A stretch of 64,000 bases of DNA from Streptomyces microflavus (GCF_014650075.1 NZ_BMUG01000010.1:62001-126000); one strand, 5' to 3'; positions 1 through 8,707 are shown, counted from the first letter of the stretch. A program made the numbers and translations. Notes: generated by a model not told the origin, from the letters alone.

Positions 1-1080
1 CAGTCCAAGTACGACACCGCGATCGCGGGCGGCGGGCTGCCCGACGTGGGCGGGGTCGGCACGGCCTACCTGGCCAACATCGTGTCGCAGGAAGCCCTGG
101 AACCGGTCAACGAGCGGCTGGAGGGCTCGGCGCTCAAGGGCAAGCTCGTCGAGTCCATGGTCGAGAGCGTCCGCGCGGCGGCCGGCCGGGGCGACGACAT
201 CTACTCCGTACCGACCTCCGCGAACAACGGCGTGCTCTGGTACCGCACCGACCTGTTCGACCAGGCAGGTCTGGAGGCGCCCGACACCTGGGCGAAGTTC
301 TACACGGCGGCCGACAAGCTCACCGACGCCAAGAACAACAAGTTCGGCTACACGATCCGCGGCGGCGCCGGCTCCATCGCGCAGGCACTGGACGCCGTCT
401 ACGGCCAGTCCGGCATCACCGAGTTCTGGAAGGGCGACAGGACGACGCTCAACGATCCGAAGAACGTCGCCGCTCTGGAGAAGTACGCCGGGCTCTTCAA
501 GAAGACCACGCCGGCGGCCGACGTCAACAACGACTTCACCAAGATGGTGGCCCAGTGGGACACCGGCACGATCGGCATGCTGAGCCACAACCTGGGCTCC
601 TACCAGGACCACTTGAAGGCCCTCGGCGAGGAGAAGTTCGCGGGCATACCCGCCCCCGTCGGGGACGGCGGCACCCGCGTCCAGGTCTCCAACCCCGTCG
701 ACGGCCTCGGCCTCTTCCGGTCGAGCCGGAACAAGACCGCGGCCTGGAAGTTCATCGAGTTCGCGGCCTCCCACGAGTCCAACAGCAAGTGGAACGAGTC
801 GGCCGGTGCGATGCCGGCCAACACCGAAGCGGCGAAGGACCCGTGGATCAACGCGACGGAGTCGACCGCGCTGGCTGCCAAGACGCTGACCGACGGCTCC
901 ACGAAGATCGTCGACCTGCCGTACTACCTGCCCGACTGGAACAACATCAGCAAGGCGGACAACGAGCCGGAGTTCCAGAAGCTGCTGCTCGGCAAGATCA
1001 CGGCCAAGGCGTTCCTGGACGACATGGCCGAGCAGCTGAACGCCGCCAACCAGGAGTGGAACGAGATCGGCAACGGCTGA
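1..1080 (+). CDS. ABC transporter extracellular solute-binding protein (family 1), 5' truncated by window edge
   Basis: The reading frame is open from base 1, so the signal peptide and N-terminus lie outside the window. About 359 residues are visible. They show the family 1 sugar-binding fold: a hinge-region stretch NNGVLWYRTDLFDQAGLEAPDTWA, a later GLGLFRSSRNKTAAWKFIEF segment, and a C-terminal helix with NAANQEWNEIGNG. Such proteins are lipid-anchored receptors for carbohydrate ABC importers. Because pectate lyase and pectin methylesterase genes follow on the same strand, a pectin-derived oligosaccharide ligand is inferred, not shown. The permease genes should lie upstream. Confidence is high for the family and low for the ligand. 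Confidence 0.88.
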   Translation, partial: QSKYDTAIAGGGLPDVGGVGTAYLANIVSQEALEPVNERLEGSALKGKLVESMVESVRAAAGRGDDIYSVPTSANNGVLWYRTDLFDQAGLEAPDTWAKFYTAADKLTDAKNNKFGYTIRGGAGSIAQALDAVYGQSGITEFWKGDRTTLNDPKNVAALEKYAGLFKKTTPAADVNNDFTKMVAQWDTGTIGMLSHNLGSYQDHLKALGEEKFAGIPAPVGDGGTRVQVSNPVDGLGLFRSSRNKTAAWKFIEFAASHESNSKWNESAGAMPANTEAAKDPWINATESTALAAKTLTDGSTKIVDLPYYLPDWNNISKADNEPEFQKLLLGKITAKAFLDDMAEQLNAANQEWNEIGNG

Positions 1081-1115
1081 TCCGGCCGCCCCTCCTGTCC
1101 TGCCCCCGATGACGG

Positions 1116-1156
1116 GGGGCCGGCGGCGGTCCGGGTCGCGCCCCGCCGCCGGCCCC
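1116..1156. terminator. Strong GC hairpin between binding protein and pectate lyase
   Basis: A perfect stem of 14 bp (1116-1129 with 1143-1156) encloses a 13-nt loop. It lies just after the solute-binding protein stop and before the pectate lyase start. It probably terminates or attenuates transcription, giving more receptor than lyase mRNA. There is no T-run, which is normal for Streptomyces. Confidence 0.6.
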
Positions 1157-1183
1157 TCTCCCGACGACACAGAAGGATTCGCC

Positions 1184-2527
1184 ATGCCCGCACGCAAGCG
1201 CCACACCCGCGCCATCGCGGTGACCCTGGGCTGCGCCTCCCTGGCCCTCGCCCTCAGCACCCCGGCCCGGGCCACCGCCCACCCGCGCCACCCCGGTCCG
1301 GGCGTCGAGCGCGCCGTACTGCCCGCCGGGGACGGCTGGGCCGCCGCCGAGGGCTCCACCACGGGGGGCGCGAACGCCACCCACGACCACGTCTACACGG
1401 TGACCGACCGGGCCGAACTCATCGCCGCCTTCGCGGAGGCGGGCGACGCACCGAAGATCATCAGGATCTCCGGGACCGTGCACGGCAACTCCGACGCCGA
1501 CGGCACGCCGATCGGCTGCGAGGAGTACCGGACGGGCGGCTACACCCTGGAGAAGTACCTCGCCGCCTACGACCCCGAGGTCTGGGGCCGGGACACGGTC
1601 CCCTCGGGCCCGCTGGAGGAGGCCCGCGCCGCCTCCGCGAAGCTGCAGGCGGCCGCCGTCAACATCAAGGTGCCCTCCAACACCACCCTGGTCGGCGTCG
1701 GGAAGAACCCGAAGATCATCGGCGCCGGGCTCCAGGTGAGAGACGTCTCCAACGTCATCATCCGCAACATCGGCTTCGAGGACACCTACGACTGCTTCCC
1801 CCAGTGGGACCCCACGGACGGGGCCGGGGGCGCCTGGAACGCGGAGTACGACAACCTCGTGGTGTACGGCTCCCGCCATGTCTGGGTCGACCACAACACG
1901 TTCAGCGACGGCGACCGCCCCGACGCCGACCAGCCCCACTACTTCGGCCAGGTGTACCAGCAGCACGACGGCCTCTTCGACATCGTGCGCGGCGCCGACC
2001 TGGTCACCGTCTCGTGGAACGTCCTCAAGGACCACGACAAGACCATGCTCATCGGCAACAGCGACGGCGCCGGGGCCACCGACCGGGGCAAGCTCCGCGT
2101 CACGCTCCACCACAACCTCTTCAAGGACGTCAAGGAGCGGGCCCCGCGCGTGCGGTTCGGCCAGGTCGACTCGTACAACAACCACTTCGTGGCGACCAGG
2201 GGCAGCGCCTACGGATACACGTACGGCATCGGCGCGGAGTCCCGACTGGTCGCGGAGCACAACGCGTTCACCCTCACGCGGGAGGTCGACCGGGCGACGA
2301 TCCTGAAGAAGTGGTCGGAGTCCTCGCTCACGGCGGAGAACAACTACGTCAACGGGCGGAAGACCGACCTGGTCGCCGTGCACAACGCGAGTGTGCCGGC
2401 CGAGCACCTCACCGAGGGCGCGGGCTGGACGCCCGGCCTGCGGACGTCGGTCCACCACCCGCTCGTCGTGCCCGTAGTTGTGGCGCTCAAGGCGGGAGCG
2501 GGCAAGGCGAGCGTGACCGGCCACTGA
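1184..2527 (+). CDS. Secreted pectate lyase, polysaccharide lyase family 1
   Basis: 447 residues. The ATG at 1184 is preceded by AGAAGGA at a good distance and opens a signal peptide (basic MPARKRHTR, hydrophobic core, TPARA cleavage near residue 30); upstream in-frame codons would bury this signal. The mature part is a right-handed beta-helix of the PelC/Amb-allergen type: VWVDHNTFSDG, then HDGLFDIVRG, TMLIGNSD, and the catalytic RxPxxR signature as RAPRVR followed by FGQVDSYNNHF. It would cleave de-esterified polygalacturonan by beta-elimination outside the cell. It sits between a sugar-binding protein and a pectin methylesterase, matching the order of use: the esterase exposes the lyase substrate. 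The C-terminus is short and has no binding module. Confidence 0.93.
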   Translation: MPARKRHTRAIAVTLGCASLALALSTPARATAHPRHPGPGVERAVLPAGDGWAAAEGSTTGGANATHDHVYTVTDRAELIAAFAEAGDAPKIIRISGTVHGNSDADGTPIGCEEYRTGGYTLEKYLAAYDPEVWGRDTVPSGPLEEARAASAKLQAAAVNIKVPSNTTLVGVGKNPKIIGAGLQVRDVSNVIIRNIGFEDTYDCFPQWDPTDGAGGAWNAEYDNLVVYGSRHVWVDHNTFSDGDRPDADQPHYFGQVYQQHDGLFDIVRGADLVTVSWNVLKDHDKTMLIGNSDGAGATDRGKLRVTLHHNLFKDVKERAPRVRFGQVDSYNNHFVATRGSAYGYTYGIGAESRLVAEHNAFTLTREVDRATILKKWSESSLTAENNYVNGRKTDLVAVHNASVPAEHLTEGAGWTPGLRTSVHHPLVVPVVVALKAGAGKASVTGH

Positions 2528-2546
2528 GAGAGCGCCTTTCGCGCTT

Positions 2547-2660
2547 GTACGCCCCCGAACCCGTACGCCCCCCGAACCCGTACGCCCCCGAACCCGTACG
2601 CCCCCTGAACCTGCACGTCCCTGAACCTGTACGTCCCCGAACCTGCACGTCCCCGAACCG
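2547..2660. repeat. Seven imperfect 16-17 bp tandem repeats
   Basis: Units of the form GTACGCCCCCGAACCC follow each other about seven times in the spacer between pectate lyase and pectin methylesterase. They drift from C-rich to T-substituted versions along the array. A GAGAGCGCC...TTTCGCGCT pair also flanks the array on both sides (about 2526-2545 and 2695-2722). The role is unknown. Confidence 0.8.
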
Positions 2661-2737
2661 GCCGGAGCGGCACCGCATGCTTTCCACCATCCCGGAGAGC
2701 GCCGCTCCGGCCTTTCGCGCTCACTCCGAGGAGACCC

Positions 2738-3832
2738 ATGCCCAGCAGGCGCACCGCTCTCGCCCTGTTCGCCGGAACCACCGCCGCCCTCACCCTCGGC
2801 GCGCCCGCCGCCCACGCCGGTCCCGCGCGCCTCCGTCCCTTCGGCCGTTACGGCTCACCCGCCCGACGGCTGGACCACCGCACGCTGTACGTCGACGGGC
2901 ACGGCCGGGGCGACCACACCGACGTACAGTCCGCCGTCGACGCGGTGACCGGCACCGGGCACACCCTCGTGATCGCCCCCGGCGTGTACCGGGCGACCGT
3001 GCTCATCGGCCCCGCCCACGAGGGGCTCACCCTGATCGGCGCGAGCAACGACGCCCGGGACACCGTGCTCGTGTACGACAACGCGGCGGGCACGCCGAAG
3101 CCCGATGGCTCCGGGACCCTGGGCACCAGCGGATCGGCCTCCGTCACGGTCCGGGCGGCCGGGTTCACGGCCCGCGACCTGACCTTCGCCAACGACTGGT
3201 TGCGCTCGGACAACCCCGCGTACACGGGCACGCAGGCCGTCGCCATCAAGGTCCAGGGCGACCGGTCGGCGTTCTACGGCTGCCGGTTCCTCGGTCACCA
3301 GGACACCCTGTACGCCGACTCCCTCGCCGTCACCGCAGCTGCCCGCCAGTACTACCGCGACTGCTTCATGGAGGGGGACGTCGACTTCGTCTTCGGTCGC
3401 GCCACCGCCGTCTTCGACCGCTGCCACTTCCGTACGCTCACCCGCACCGACCTGGCCTCGGCCCCGTACGGCTACGTCTTCGCGCCGAGCACGGCCGGGG
3501 CCAACCCGTACGGCTTCCTGGTCCTGCGCTCCCGGGTCACGAGCGCCGCCCCCGACGCGTACTACAAGCTCGCCCGCCCCTGGGTGCCCTCGTCGGACCT
3601 CACCGCGCGCCCGATGCTGACCGTCCGGGACAGCCGGCTCGGGCCGGGGATCGACGCGGTGACGCCGTACGCCACCATGTCCGCGGGCTTCCCCTGGCAG
3701 GACCAGCGCTTCGCCGAGCACCGCAACACCGGCCCCGGCGCCCGTGTCACCGTCCCCGCCGACCGGCCGCAGCTCACCGCCGCCGAGGCCCGCGCCCACA
3801 CTCCGGCCCGCTGGCTGTCCGACGCCCGCTGA
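2738..3832 (+). CDS. Secreted pectin methylesterase (carbohydrate esterase family 8)
   Basis: 364 residues. The ATG at 2738 follows GAGGAGACCC, a strong ribosome site. The N-terminus MPSRRTALALFAG carries twin arginines before a hydrophobic run and ends AAHAG, so it is a Tat-type or Sec signal peptide. Catalytic pectinesterase blocks are present in order: GVYRATVLI, GHQDTLYAD (oxyanion Gln and acid Asp), DVDFVFGRATAVFDRC (nucleophile Asp) and LARPW (active-site Arg and Trp). It removes methyl esters from homogalacturonan and so opens the substrate to the two pectate lyases flanking it. It is probably co-transcribed with the upstream lyase across a repeat-filled 210-bp spacer. Confidence 0.93.
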   Translation: MPSRRTALALFAGTTAALTLGAPAAHAGPARLRPFGRYGSPARRLDHRTLYVDGHGRGDHTDVQSAVDAVTGTGHTLVIAPGVYRATVLIGPAHEGLTLIGASNDARDTVLVYDNAAGTPKPDGSGTLGTSGSASVTVRAAGFTARDLTFANDWLRSDNPAYTGTQAVAIKVQGDRSAFYGCRFLGHQDTLYADSLAVTAAARQYYRDCFMEGDVDFVFGRATAVFDRCHFRTLTRTDLASAPYGYVFAPSTAGANPYGFLVLRSRVTSAAPDAYYKLARPWVPSSDLTARPMLTVRDSRLGPGIDAVTPYATMSAGFPWQDQRFAEHRNTGPGARVTVPADRPQLTAAEARAHTPARWLSDAR

Positions 3833-3844
3833 CCGGACGCCCGT

Positions 3845-3879
3845 GACCCGCACCTCCCGGGGACGCGGGGATGCGGGTC
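3845..3879. terminator. Bidirectional terminator between convergent pectinase genes
   Basis: GACCCGCA (3845-3852) pairs with TGCGGGTC (3872-3879), with further GC pairing inside the loop. It lies between the 3' ends of the pectin methylesterase (+) and the pectate lyase (-), so it can serve both. Confidence 0.55.
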
Positions 3880-3904
3880 GTGGGCGGTGGGCGGGTCCTC
3901 CCGG

Positions 3905-5464
3905 CTAGCCCGCGTAGGTCTCGTACTCGGCGATCTTCGGGGTGCCGGTCGAGCCGGTGATCTCGAAGGTGATCTTCCGCAGGGTGGTCCGGGGGAAGGT
4001 GACGGCCCCCGCCCCGGTACCGGAGGTCAGAACGGCGCCGGTGTCACCGTTCAGGAGCCGCCACGTCCTGATGTTGCCCGTCGCGCCGGCCGCCTCGCGG
4101 ATGTGGACCGAGGAGACGGCGGTGGCGGAGGCCCACTTGACCGAGGCGGAGCCGGTGGCGCCGGCGGGCGACCAGTAGGTGGTCAGGTTGCCGTCGCGGA
4201 GGTCGCCGTAGCTGGTACCGGCAGCCTTGCTGGAGCCGTCGGAGCCGGCGCCGAGGCTGAGGTTGGTCCCGGTGGGTGGGGTGGGGTCGGTCGGCCCCGG
4301 AGTCGGGTCGGTCGGTCCGGGGGTGGGGTCGGTCGGCCCCGGCGTGGGGGTCTGCGGGGAGCAGTTCCCGTCCGAGACCTTCAGCCCCGTTCCGGCGCCG
4401 GCCGTCCGGTTCACGACGTCCGGCACGCAACCGGCCGCGTCGGCGCGGTAGGTGTAGGGGATGTTCACCGTGGTGGTGGACTTCATGTCGGGACCGGCGG
4501 GCTGGGTCGTGCCGCCCGGGCTGGACCAGGTCACGTTGTCGAGCGTGTTGCCACTGACCTGCCAGTAGCCGGCCTGGTCGGTGTAGAAGGTGCCGAGGAC
4601 GTCCTTGGAGTCCTTGAAGTAGTTGTTCTCCACCTTGGCGCGGGCCCCGGCGCGGGAGTTGATGCCGGATTCGTTGAGCCTGACGTAGTGGTTGTTGTAG
4701 ATGTGGGCGATGCCGCCGCGCAGCAGGGGCGCACGGGAGTCGATGTTCTGGTACAGGTTGTGGTGGTAGGTGACGAAGCCGTTCGAGCGGTCGCTCTCGC
4801 TGGACCCCACGAGGCCGCCGCGGCCGGAGTTGCGCAGGATGCTGTACGACAGGGTCACGTACTGGGTGTCGTCCTTCATGTCGAAGAGGCCGTCGTACCC
4901 CTCCGACTCGCCGCCCGACGCCTCAAGGGTCGTGTGATCGACCCAGACGTTGCGGACGCCGGACTCCATACCGATGGCGTCACCGCCGTTGGAGGTGGGC
5001 GAACCGGACTTCTTGACGTTCCGGACGGTGACGTTCTGGATGATGATGTTGCCGGCTTCGCGCAGGTGGATGCCCAGCTGGTCGAAGACGGCCCCGCTGC
5101 CGACGCCGACGATCGTGACGTTGCTGATCTGCTTGAGCTCGATCACGCCCGCGGCGGTGTTGCAGCTGCTGCCGGAGACCTTGGTGGTGTTGCCGTGGTT
5201 GATGGTGCCCTCGACCTCGATGACGATCGGGGTGCTGCTGCTGGCCCGCCCGCACAGGGCCGCGTGGATCTGGGTCCCGGTGGTGGCCCGTACCGTCTGG
5301 CCGCCGGCCCCGCCGGTGGTCCCGCCGTTCTGGGTGGCGTACCCGGTGGCGCTGCCGGTCGCCGCCGAGGCCGCGGGCGCCGACGTCAGCACCACTCCGG
5401 TGGCGGCCGCGAGGGCCAGGGCGGCCACGGCGGCCTGCAGCCGCCGTACGACTGGTCGTCTCAT
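3905..5464 (-). CDS. Secreted pectate lyase (PL1) with Pro/Thr linker and C-terminal discoidin-like domain
   Basis: About 519 residues from the ATG at 5464, which has GGGGA at proper spacing; an in-frame ATG at 5482 without a ribosome site would add six residues. The signal peptide MRRPVVRRLQ... ends SAPAASA. The catalytic beta-helix shows VWVDHTTLEASGG, YDGLFDMKDD, and the RxPxxR active-site motif as RAPLLR before GGIAHIYNNHYV. A linker of repeated PTDPTPG units follows, then about 130 residues resembling F5/8-type C (discoidin) carbohydrate-binding modules (start NLSLGAGSDGSSKAAG, end KIAEYETYAG). It degrades polygalacturonate and is probably tethered to the plant wall by its tail. It is convergent with the methylesterase, with its own promoter region carrying two LacI-type palindromes. 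Confidence 0.92.
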   Translation of the reverse strand: MRRPVVRRLQAAVAALALAAATGVVLTSAPAASAATGSATGYATQNGGTTGGAGGQTVRATTGTQIHAALCGRASSSTPIVIEVEGTINHGNTTKVSGSSCNTAAGVIELKQISNVTIVGVGSGAVFDQLGIHLREAGNIIIQNVTVRNVKKSGSPTSNGGDAIGMESGVRNVWVDHTTLEASGGESEGYDGLFDMKDDTQYVTLSYSILRNSGRGGLVGSSESDRSNGFVTYHHNLYQNIDSRAPLLRGGIAHIYNNHYVRLNESGINSRAGARAKVENNYFKDSKDVLGTFYTDQAGYWQVSGNTLDNVTWSSPGGTTQPAGPDMKSTTTVNIPYTYRADAAGCVPDVVNRTAGAGTGLKVSDGNCSPQTPTPGPTDPTPGPTDPTPGPTDPTPPTGTNLSLGAGSDGSSKAAGTSYGDLRDGNLTTYWSPAGATGSASVKWASATAVSSVHIREAAGATGNIRTWRLLNGDTGAVLTSGTGAGAVTFPRTTLRKITFEITGSTGTPKIAEYETYAG

Positions 5465-5502
5465 CTTCGTTTCCCCATTCATCTGTCGCGTTCATGACAT
5501 GT

Positions 5503-5514
5503 GGGAGCGCTCCC
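5503..5514. promoter_or_regulatory. LacI-family operator-like palindrome GGGAGCGCTCCC
   Basis: Perfect 12-bp palindrome about 39 bp upstream of the pectate lyase start. The sequence matches the TGGGAGCGCTCCCA core used by CebR-type cellulose/sugar repressors of Streptomyces (from memory). It probably represses the lyase in the absence of inducer. Confidence 0.75.
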
Positions 5515-5625
5515 GTACGCGGTCGCGTGCGGGAGGTGGTTCCTGTTCCTGAGGGTGGTGGCTCCTGTTGTCGTGAGGCGTGCGGCATGCCGGAGTTCTG
5601 TGTCCGCGCCGCATCGCCGAGGATA

Positions 5626-5637
5626 GAAAGCGCTTTC
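5626..5637. promoter_or_regulatory. Second LacI-family-type palindrome GAAAGCGCTTTC
   Basis: Perfect 12-bp palindrome with the central GCGC typical of LacI-family operators, 123 bp from the first one and with different arms. It lies upstream of the pectate lyase within the 321-bp gene-free stretch 5465-5785, where nothing else was recognised. Two repressors, or looping by one, are possible. Confidence 0.6.
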
Positions 5638-5785
5638 CCTCAGGCGAAGATAGAAGGGGGCGGGAGCCTCTGGCAAGGTGCGTGCAGGGTCGGAATCCCT
5701 CGGGTTCACCGATGCGCCCTACGGCCCGAAGTCCGGTTGTGCAAGGCCGGGTTGGGGGGCGGGCGGAAGTGCCCCCCCCAGGCGC

Positions 5786-6835
5786 CTACGCCCCCGCCCG
5801 GTCCCCCACCGGCCGCCTGCGCAGCGGGACTTCGGTCAGGGACGGCGGGGTCCAGACACCGTCCGGCGGGTAGACGTCCGTCCCCGGGGCCACGATCGCG
5901 TCGATGCGGTCCAGGGTCTCGTCGTCCAAGGTCAGCGAGGCACCCTTCAGCAGGCCCTCCAACTGGCCCATCGTGCGCGGGCCGATGATCACCGAAGTGA
6001 CGGCGGGGTGGGCGATCGGGAACGCGACGGCCAGCTCGGGCAGTGTGGTGCCGATGCTGTCCGCCACGGCCACGAGCCGCTCCACGACCTCCAGCTTCGC
6101 GGCGGTCAGCGGGGCCTCCGGGTCGAAGCGGTGGGGGGTCAGGGCCGCGCGGCCGGACGACAGGTCGATGGCCCCGCCCTTGCGGTACTTGCCGGTCAGG
6201 AAGCCGGAGGCCAGCGGGCTCCAGGTGAGGACGCCCATGCCGTAGCGGCGGCAGACCGGGAGGACCGACTTCTCGATGCCCCGGGCGAGGATCGAGTACG
6301 GCGGCTGCTCGGTCCTGAACCGGTCCAGCCCCCGCCGCTCGGCCACGACGTGCGACTCGACGATCTCCTCGGCCGGGAACGTCGAGCAGCCGAACGCGCG
6401 GATCTTGCCCTGCCGTACGAGGTCGCTCAACGCGGAGAGGGTCTCCTCGATGTCCGTCGTATGGTCGGGACGGTGGACCTGGTAGAGGTCGATCCACTCG
6501 GTGCCGAGGCGGCGCAGGCTCTCCTCGACCTCCTTGACGATCCAACGCCGGGAATTACCACCTCGGTTGGGGCCGTCACCCATGGGGAAGTGGACCTTCG
6601 TGGCGAGCACCACGTCGTCCCGGCGGCCCTTGAGCGCTTTTCCGACGATGACTTCGGACTCGCCCGCGGAGTACATGTCCGCCGTGTCGACGAAGTTGAT
6701 GCCCGCGTCGAGGGCGGCATGGATGACCCGTACGGACTCCTCGTGGTCGGGGTTGCCGACCGAGCCGAACATCATGGTCCCGAGGCAGTGCGCGCTCACC
6801 TTGATGCCGGTGCCGCCGAGTGTGCGATAGCGCAT
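5786..6835 (-). CDS. Aldo/keto reductase
   Basis: 349 residues from the ATG at 6835 (MRYRTLGGTGIKVS, the usual family beginning, with GGGAG upstream); a longer frame to 6889 adds a proline/glycine-rich lead with no homology value. The AKR tetrad is visible: Asp and Tyr in FVDTADMYSAGESE, Lys in VLATKVHF, His in YQVHRPD. The cofactor loop near the end reads SVIIGPRTMGQLEG. It is an NADPH-dependent carbonyl reductase of the YeaE/AKR12-like cytosolic type with unknown substrate. The neighbouring pectinases suggest a possible sugar-derived carbonyl, but it has its own transcription unit. Confidence 0.9.
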   Translation of the reverse strand: MRYRTLGGTGIKVSAHCLGTMMFGSVGNPDHEESVRVIHAALDAGINFVDTADMYSAGESEVIVGKALKGRRDDVVLATKVHFPMGDGPNRGGNSRRWIVKEVEESLRRLGTEWIDLYQVHRPDHTTDIEETLSALSDLVRQGKIRAFGCSTFPAEEIVESHVVAERRGLDRFRTEQPPYSILARGIEKSVLPVCRRYGMGVLTWSPLASGFLTGKYRKGGAIDLSSGRAALTPHRFDPEAPLTAAKLEVVERLVAVADSIGTTLPELAVAFPIAHPAVTSVIIGPRTMGQLEGLLKGASLTLDDETLDRIDAIVAPGTDVYPPDGVWTPPSLTEVPLRRRPVGDRAGA

Positions 6836-6967
6836 GTCCGCTCCCCTGTTCCGTGGCCCCCGGCCTGTTCCGCCGGGGTTTCGCGGCACTTTAGGAGTTG
6901 GAGTGCGATCTAGGGCAAGGGGCCGGGCGGTCGGCCGTTCGGTTGGCCGTACGGTCGGCCGTACGAC

Positions 6968-7004
6968 GGAGGGGCCCCGCCGCGGTCTGCGGCGGAGCCC
7001 CTCC
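6968..7004. terminator. Terminator hairpin downstream of the wall-anchored protein gene
   Basis: GGAGGGGC (6968-6975) pairs with GCCCCTCC (6997-7004), with an inner GCCGC/GCGGC stem and a 5-nt loop. It lies past the 3' end of the minus-strand gene at 7085. Short direct repeats (GGCGTCGTCACGCTC) fill 7027-7080. Confidence 0.6.
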
Positions 7005-7084
7005 TCGTCACGCGCCTACGCTTCAGGCGTCGTCACGCTCACCCTGCCTCGGGCGTGCCCAGGCGTCGTCACGCTCGCCACGTC

Positions 7085-8356
7085 TCAGACGTCCGCACCC
7101 GTCCTGCGGCGGCGCACGAGGAACATCGCGCCGGCGCCGAGCACCACGGCCGCGCCGCCCGCCAGAGCGATCTGCGCGGTGGCGTCGGACGAGCCGGTCG
7201 CCGCGAGGCTGCCGTTCGTCGTGTTCACCGGGACGCTCGAACCCGAGCCCTGCGGGGTGACCCCGGAGCCGGCCGCGGCGGTCTTGGTGGGCTTGGGGTC
7301 CGGCTTGGGGGTGGGCTTGCCGGCCGCCGCCTTGATGTCGAACTTGTTCACGGCGGCGTCCGGCGTCAGGCCGCAGCCGTCCTTGTTGAAGTAGTCACCC
7401 GCGATGAAGGTGAGGCCCTGCCCGGCCGGGGCCTTGGCGTCGACGTCCAGGCGCAGCTTGATGTCGCCGTGCTCGCCGCGCTTCAGCGCGCCGATGGTGT
7501 CGATGTAGAGGTCGCCGTCGACGGTCTTCCACTTCGGGGACGAAGCGGAAGACCACTTCAGCTTCAGGTACTTGGCGATGTCCTTGGCGCCGCTCTTGTC
7601 GGTCGCGTGGACGCTCGCGTACGTGAGGACCTTCTCCATGTCCTTGTCGGTGCCGTTGGTCACCCGGACCGAGAAGGTGGTGGCGGTACCGGCGGTGACC
7701 TTGGAGGGGAAGCCGGTGACGACCGTGGTGAGGCCGGGCTCGTCCAGGCACTCCCCGCCACCCTGGTTCTCCTCCTCCTTGGCGCGGGCCAGGGCCGCGT
7801 CGGCGGCCGTCTTGGCGGCGAGGGTCTGCTTCGTGGCGTCCTGGGCCTTGCCGAGAGCCTTGAAAGCCTCGCGCCTCGCGTCGTCCGACAGCTTGAGGGC
7901 GGCCTTGGCGTCGGCCTCGGCGGTCTCCGCTGTCGTCGCCGCAGCCGTGGCAGCCGCCTTGGCTTCGGCGAGCGCCTTCTCGGCGGCTTCCCTCTCCGCG
8001 TCGGTGGCCGCCTCGGTCAGGTCGTCGAGCGCGTCCGTGACCGCCTCGTCGGCGGTGGTCTTCGCGGTGGCGGCCTCGTCCGCGGCCTTCCGGGCCTTCT
8101 CAGCCGCCACGTTGAGGGGCGCGGTCTCGGAGACCGCGTCCTCCACGGCCTGGTAGGCGGCCTCCTCCGCCGCGACGGCTTCGTCGTACGCCTTCTGCGC
8201 CTCGGCCGCCGCCTTTTCGAGCTCCTTGACGGTCGGCTTGGCCTGCGGCTGCGCGGCGGGCTCGGTGTCGGCGAACGCGGGGGTGACGGAGAGCATGACG
8301 GCAGGCGTCGTCACGGCAATGGCGACGGCCGTGGCGAGAACGCGGCGAATCTTCAC
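7085..8356 (-). CDS. Sortase-anchored (LAATG) surface protein with alanine-rich coiled-coil stalk
   Basis: 423 residues from the GTG at 8356, which has AAAAGGG upstream; the longer frame to 8416 lacks a ribosome site. Order of parts: signal peptide (VKIRRVLATAVAIAV...FADTEP), an Ala/Glu/Lys/Asp-rich heptad region at about residues 40-190 predicted to form a long coiled coil, a globular domain of about 130 residues with two cysteines (GGGECLDE and KDGCGLTP) resembling a beta-sandwich, a Pro/Lys/Thr wall-spanning linker, then LAATGSS, a hydrophobic helix and RRRRTGADV. The LAxTG signal is the kind recognised by class E sortase in Streptomyces. The stalk suggests a surface spacer or adhesin; the ligand is unknown. 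Confidence 0.85.
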   Translation of the reverse strand: MKIRRVLATAVAIAVTTPAVMLSVTPAFADTEPAAQPQAKPTVKELEKAAAEAQKAYDEAVAAEEAAYQAVEDAVSETAPLNVAAEKARKAADEAATAKTTADEAVTDALDDLTEAATDAEREAAEKALAEAKAAATAAATTAETAEADAKAALKLSDDARREAFKALGKAQDATKQTLAAKTAADAALARAKEEENQGGGECLDEPGLTTVVTGFPSKVTAGTATTFSVRVTNGTDKDMEKVLTYASVHATDKSGAKDIAKYLKLKWSSASSPKWKTVDGDLYIDTIGALKRGEHGDIKLRLDVDAKAPAGQGLTFIAGDYFNKDGCGLTPDAAVNKFDIKAAAGKPTPKPDPKPTKTAAAGSGVTPQGSGSSVPVNTTNGSLAATGSSDATAQIALAGGAAVVLGAGAMFLVRRRRTGADV

Positions 8357-8692
8357 ATGGGCCCTTTTGGTCCGGGAAAAAGAATGGGTGTGACCGTCCC
8401 GGCGGTTACGGATCACGCGGGTGGCCTGTGGCGATGGTATGGCGGAGATGCCAACGTACGGTGGGAATTTCCCGGCCGCGACGGGCTGACCCGCCTTGTC
8501 GCGAGCAGACAGAGAGAGCGAAAAGGGGCAGTTGCTCTCCGGGGCTGTGCTTTTCCTGTGATCAACGCCATGGGAATGGGGCGGGGCGCGGGCGGCGGCG
8601 TTACGCCCGCATTCTTTCCGCGTTCATCCGGAGCCGCGCATTCCCGTATGCGTGAGTTCCTGGACCCCCTCTTCCCTCCCCCTGCCCCTTGT
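8357..8692. other. Divergent intergenic region without recognised gene
   Basis: This region between the minus-strand surface-protein gene and the plus-strand LLM operon holds the surface-protein promoter. It is less GC-rich in places (about 8500-8620). No gene, RNA or repeat was recognised here. Confidence 0.6.
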
Positions 8693-8707
8693 CTGATGGG
8701 GCGTCAG
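8693..8707. promoter_or_regulatory. TetR-type operator CTGATGGGGCGTCAG (site 1)
   Basis: Matches CTGACGnnnCGTCAG with one mismatch. It is 67 bp upstream of the first LLM oxidoreductase. Three further, exact-arm copies occur in the window (10533, 10595, 40671), each in front of oxidoreductase-type genes. Confidence 0.65.

Noticed and set aside
998..2815. Long minus-strand open frame (605 codons) over the pectate lyase
   Set aside because: Product is Gly/Arg/Val-rich low complexity, a shadow of the GC-rich plus-strand gene; no ribosome site or family.
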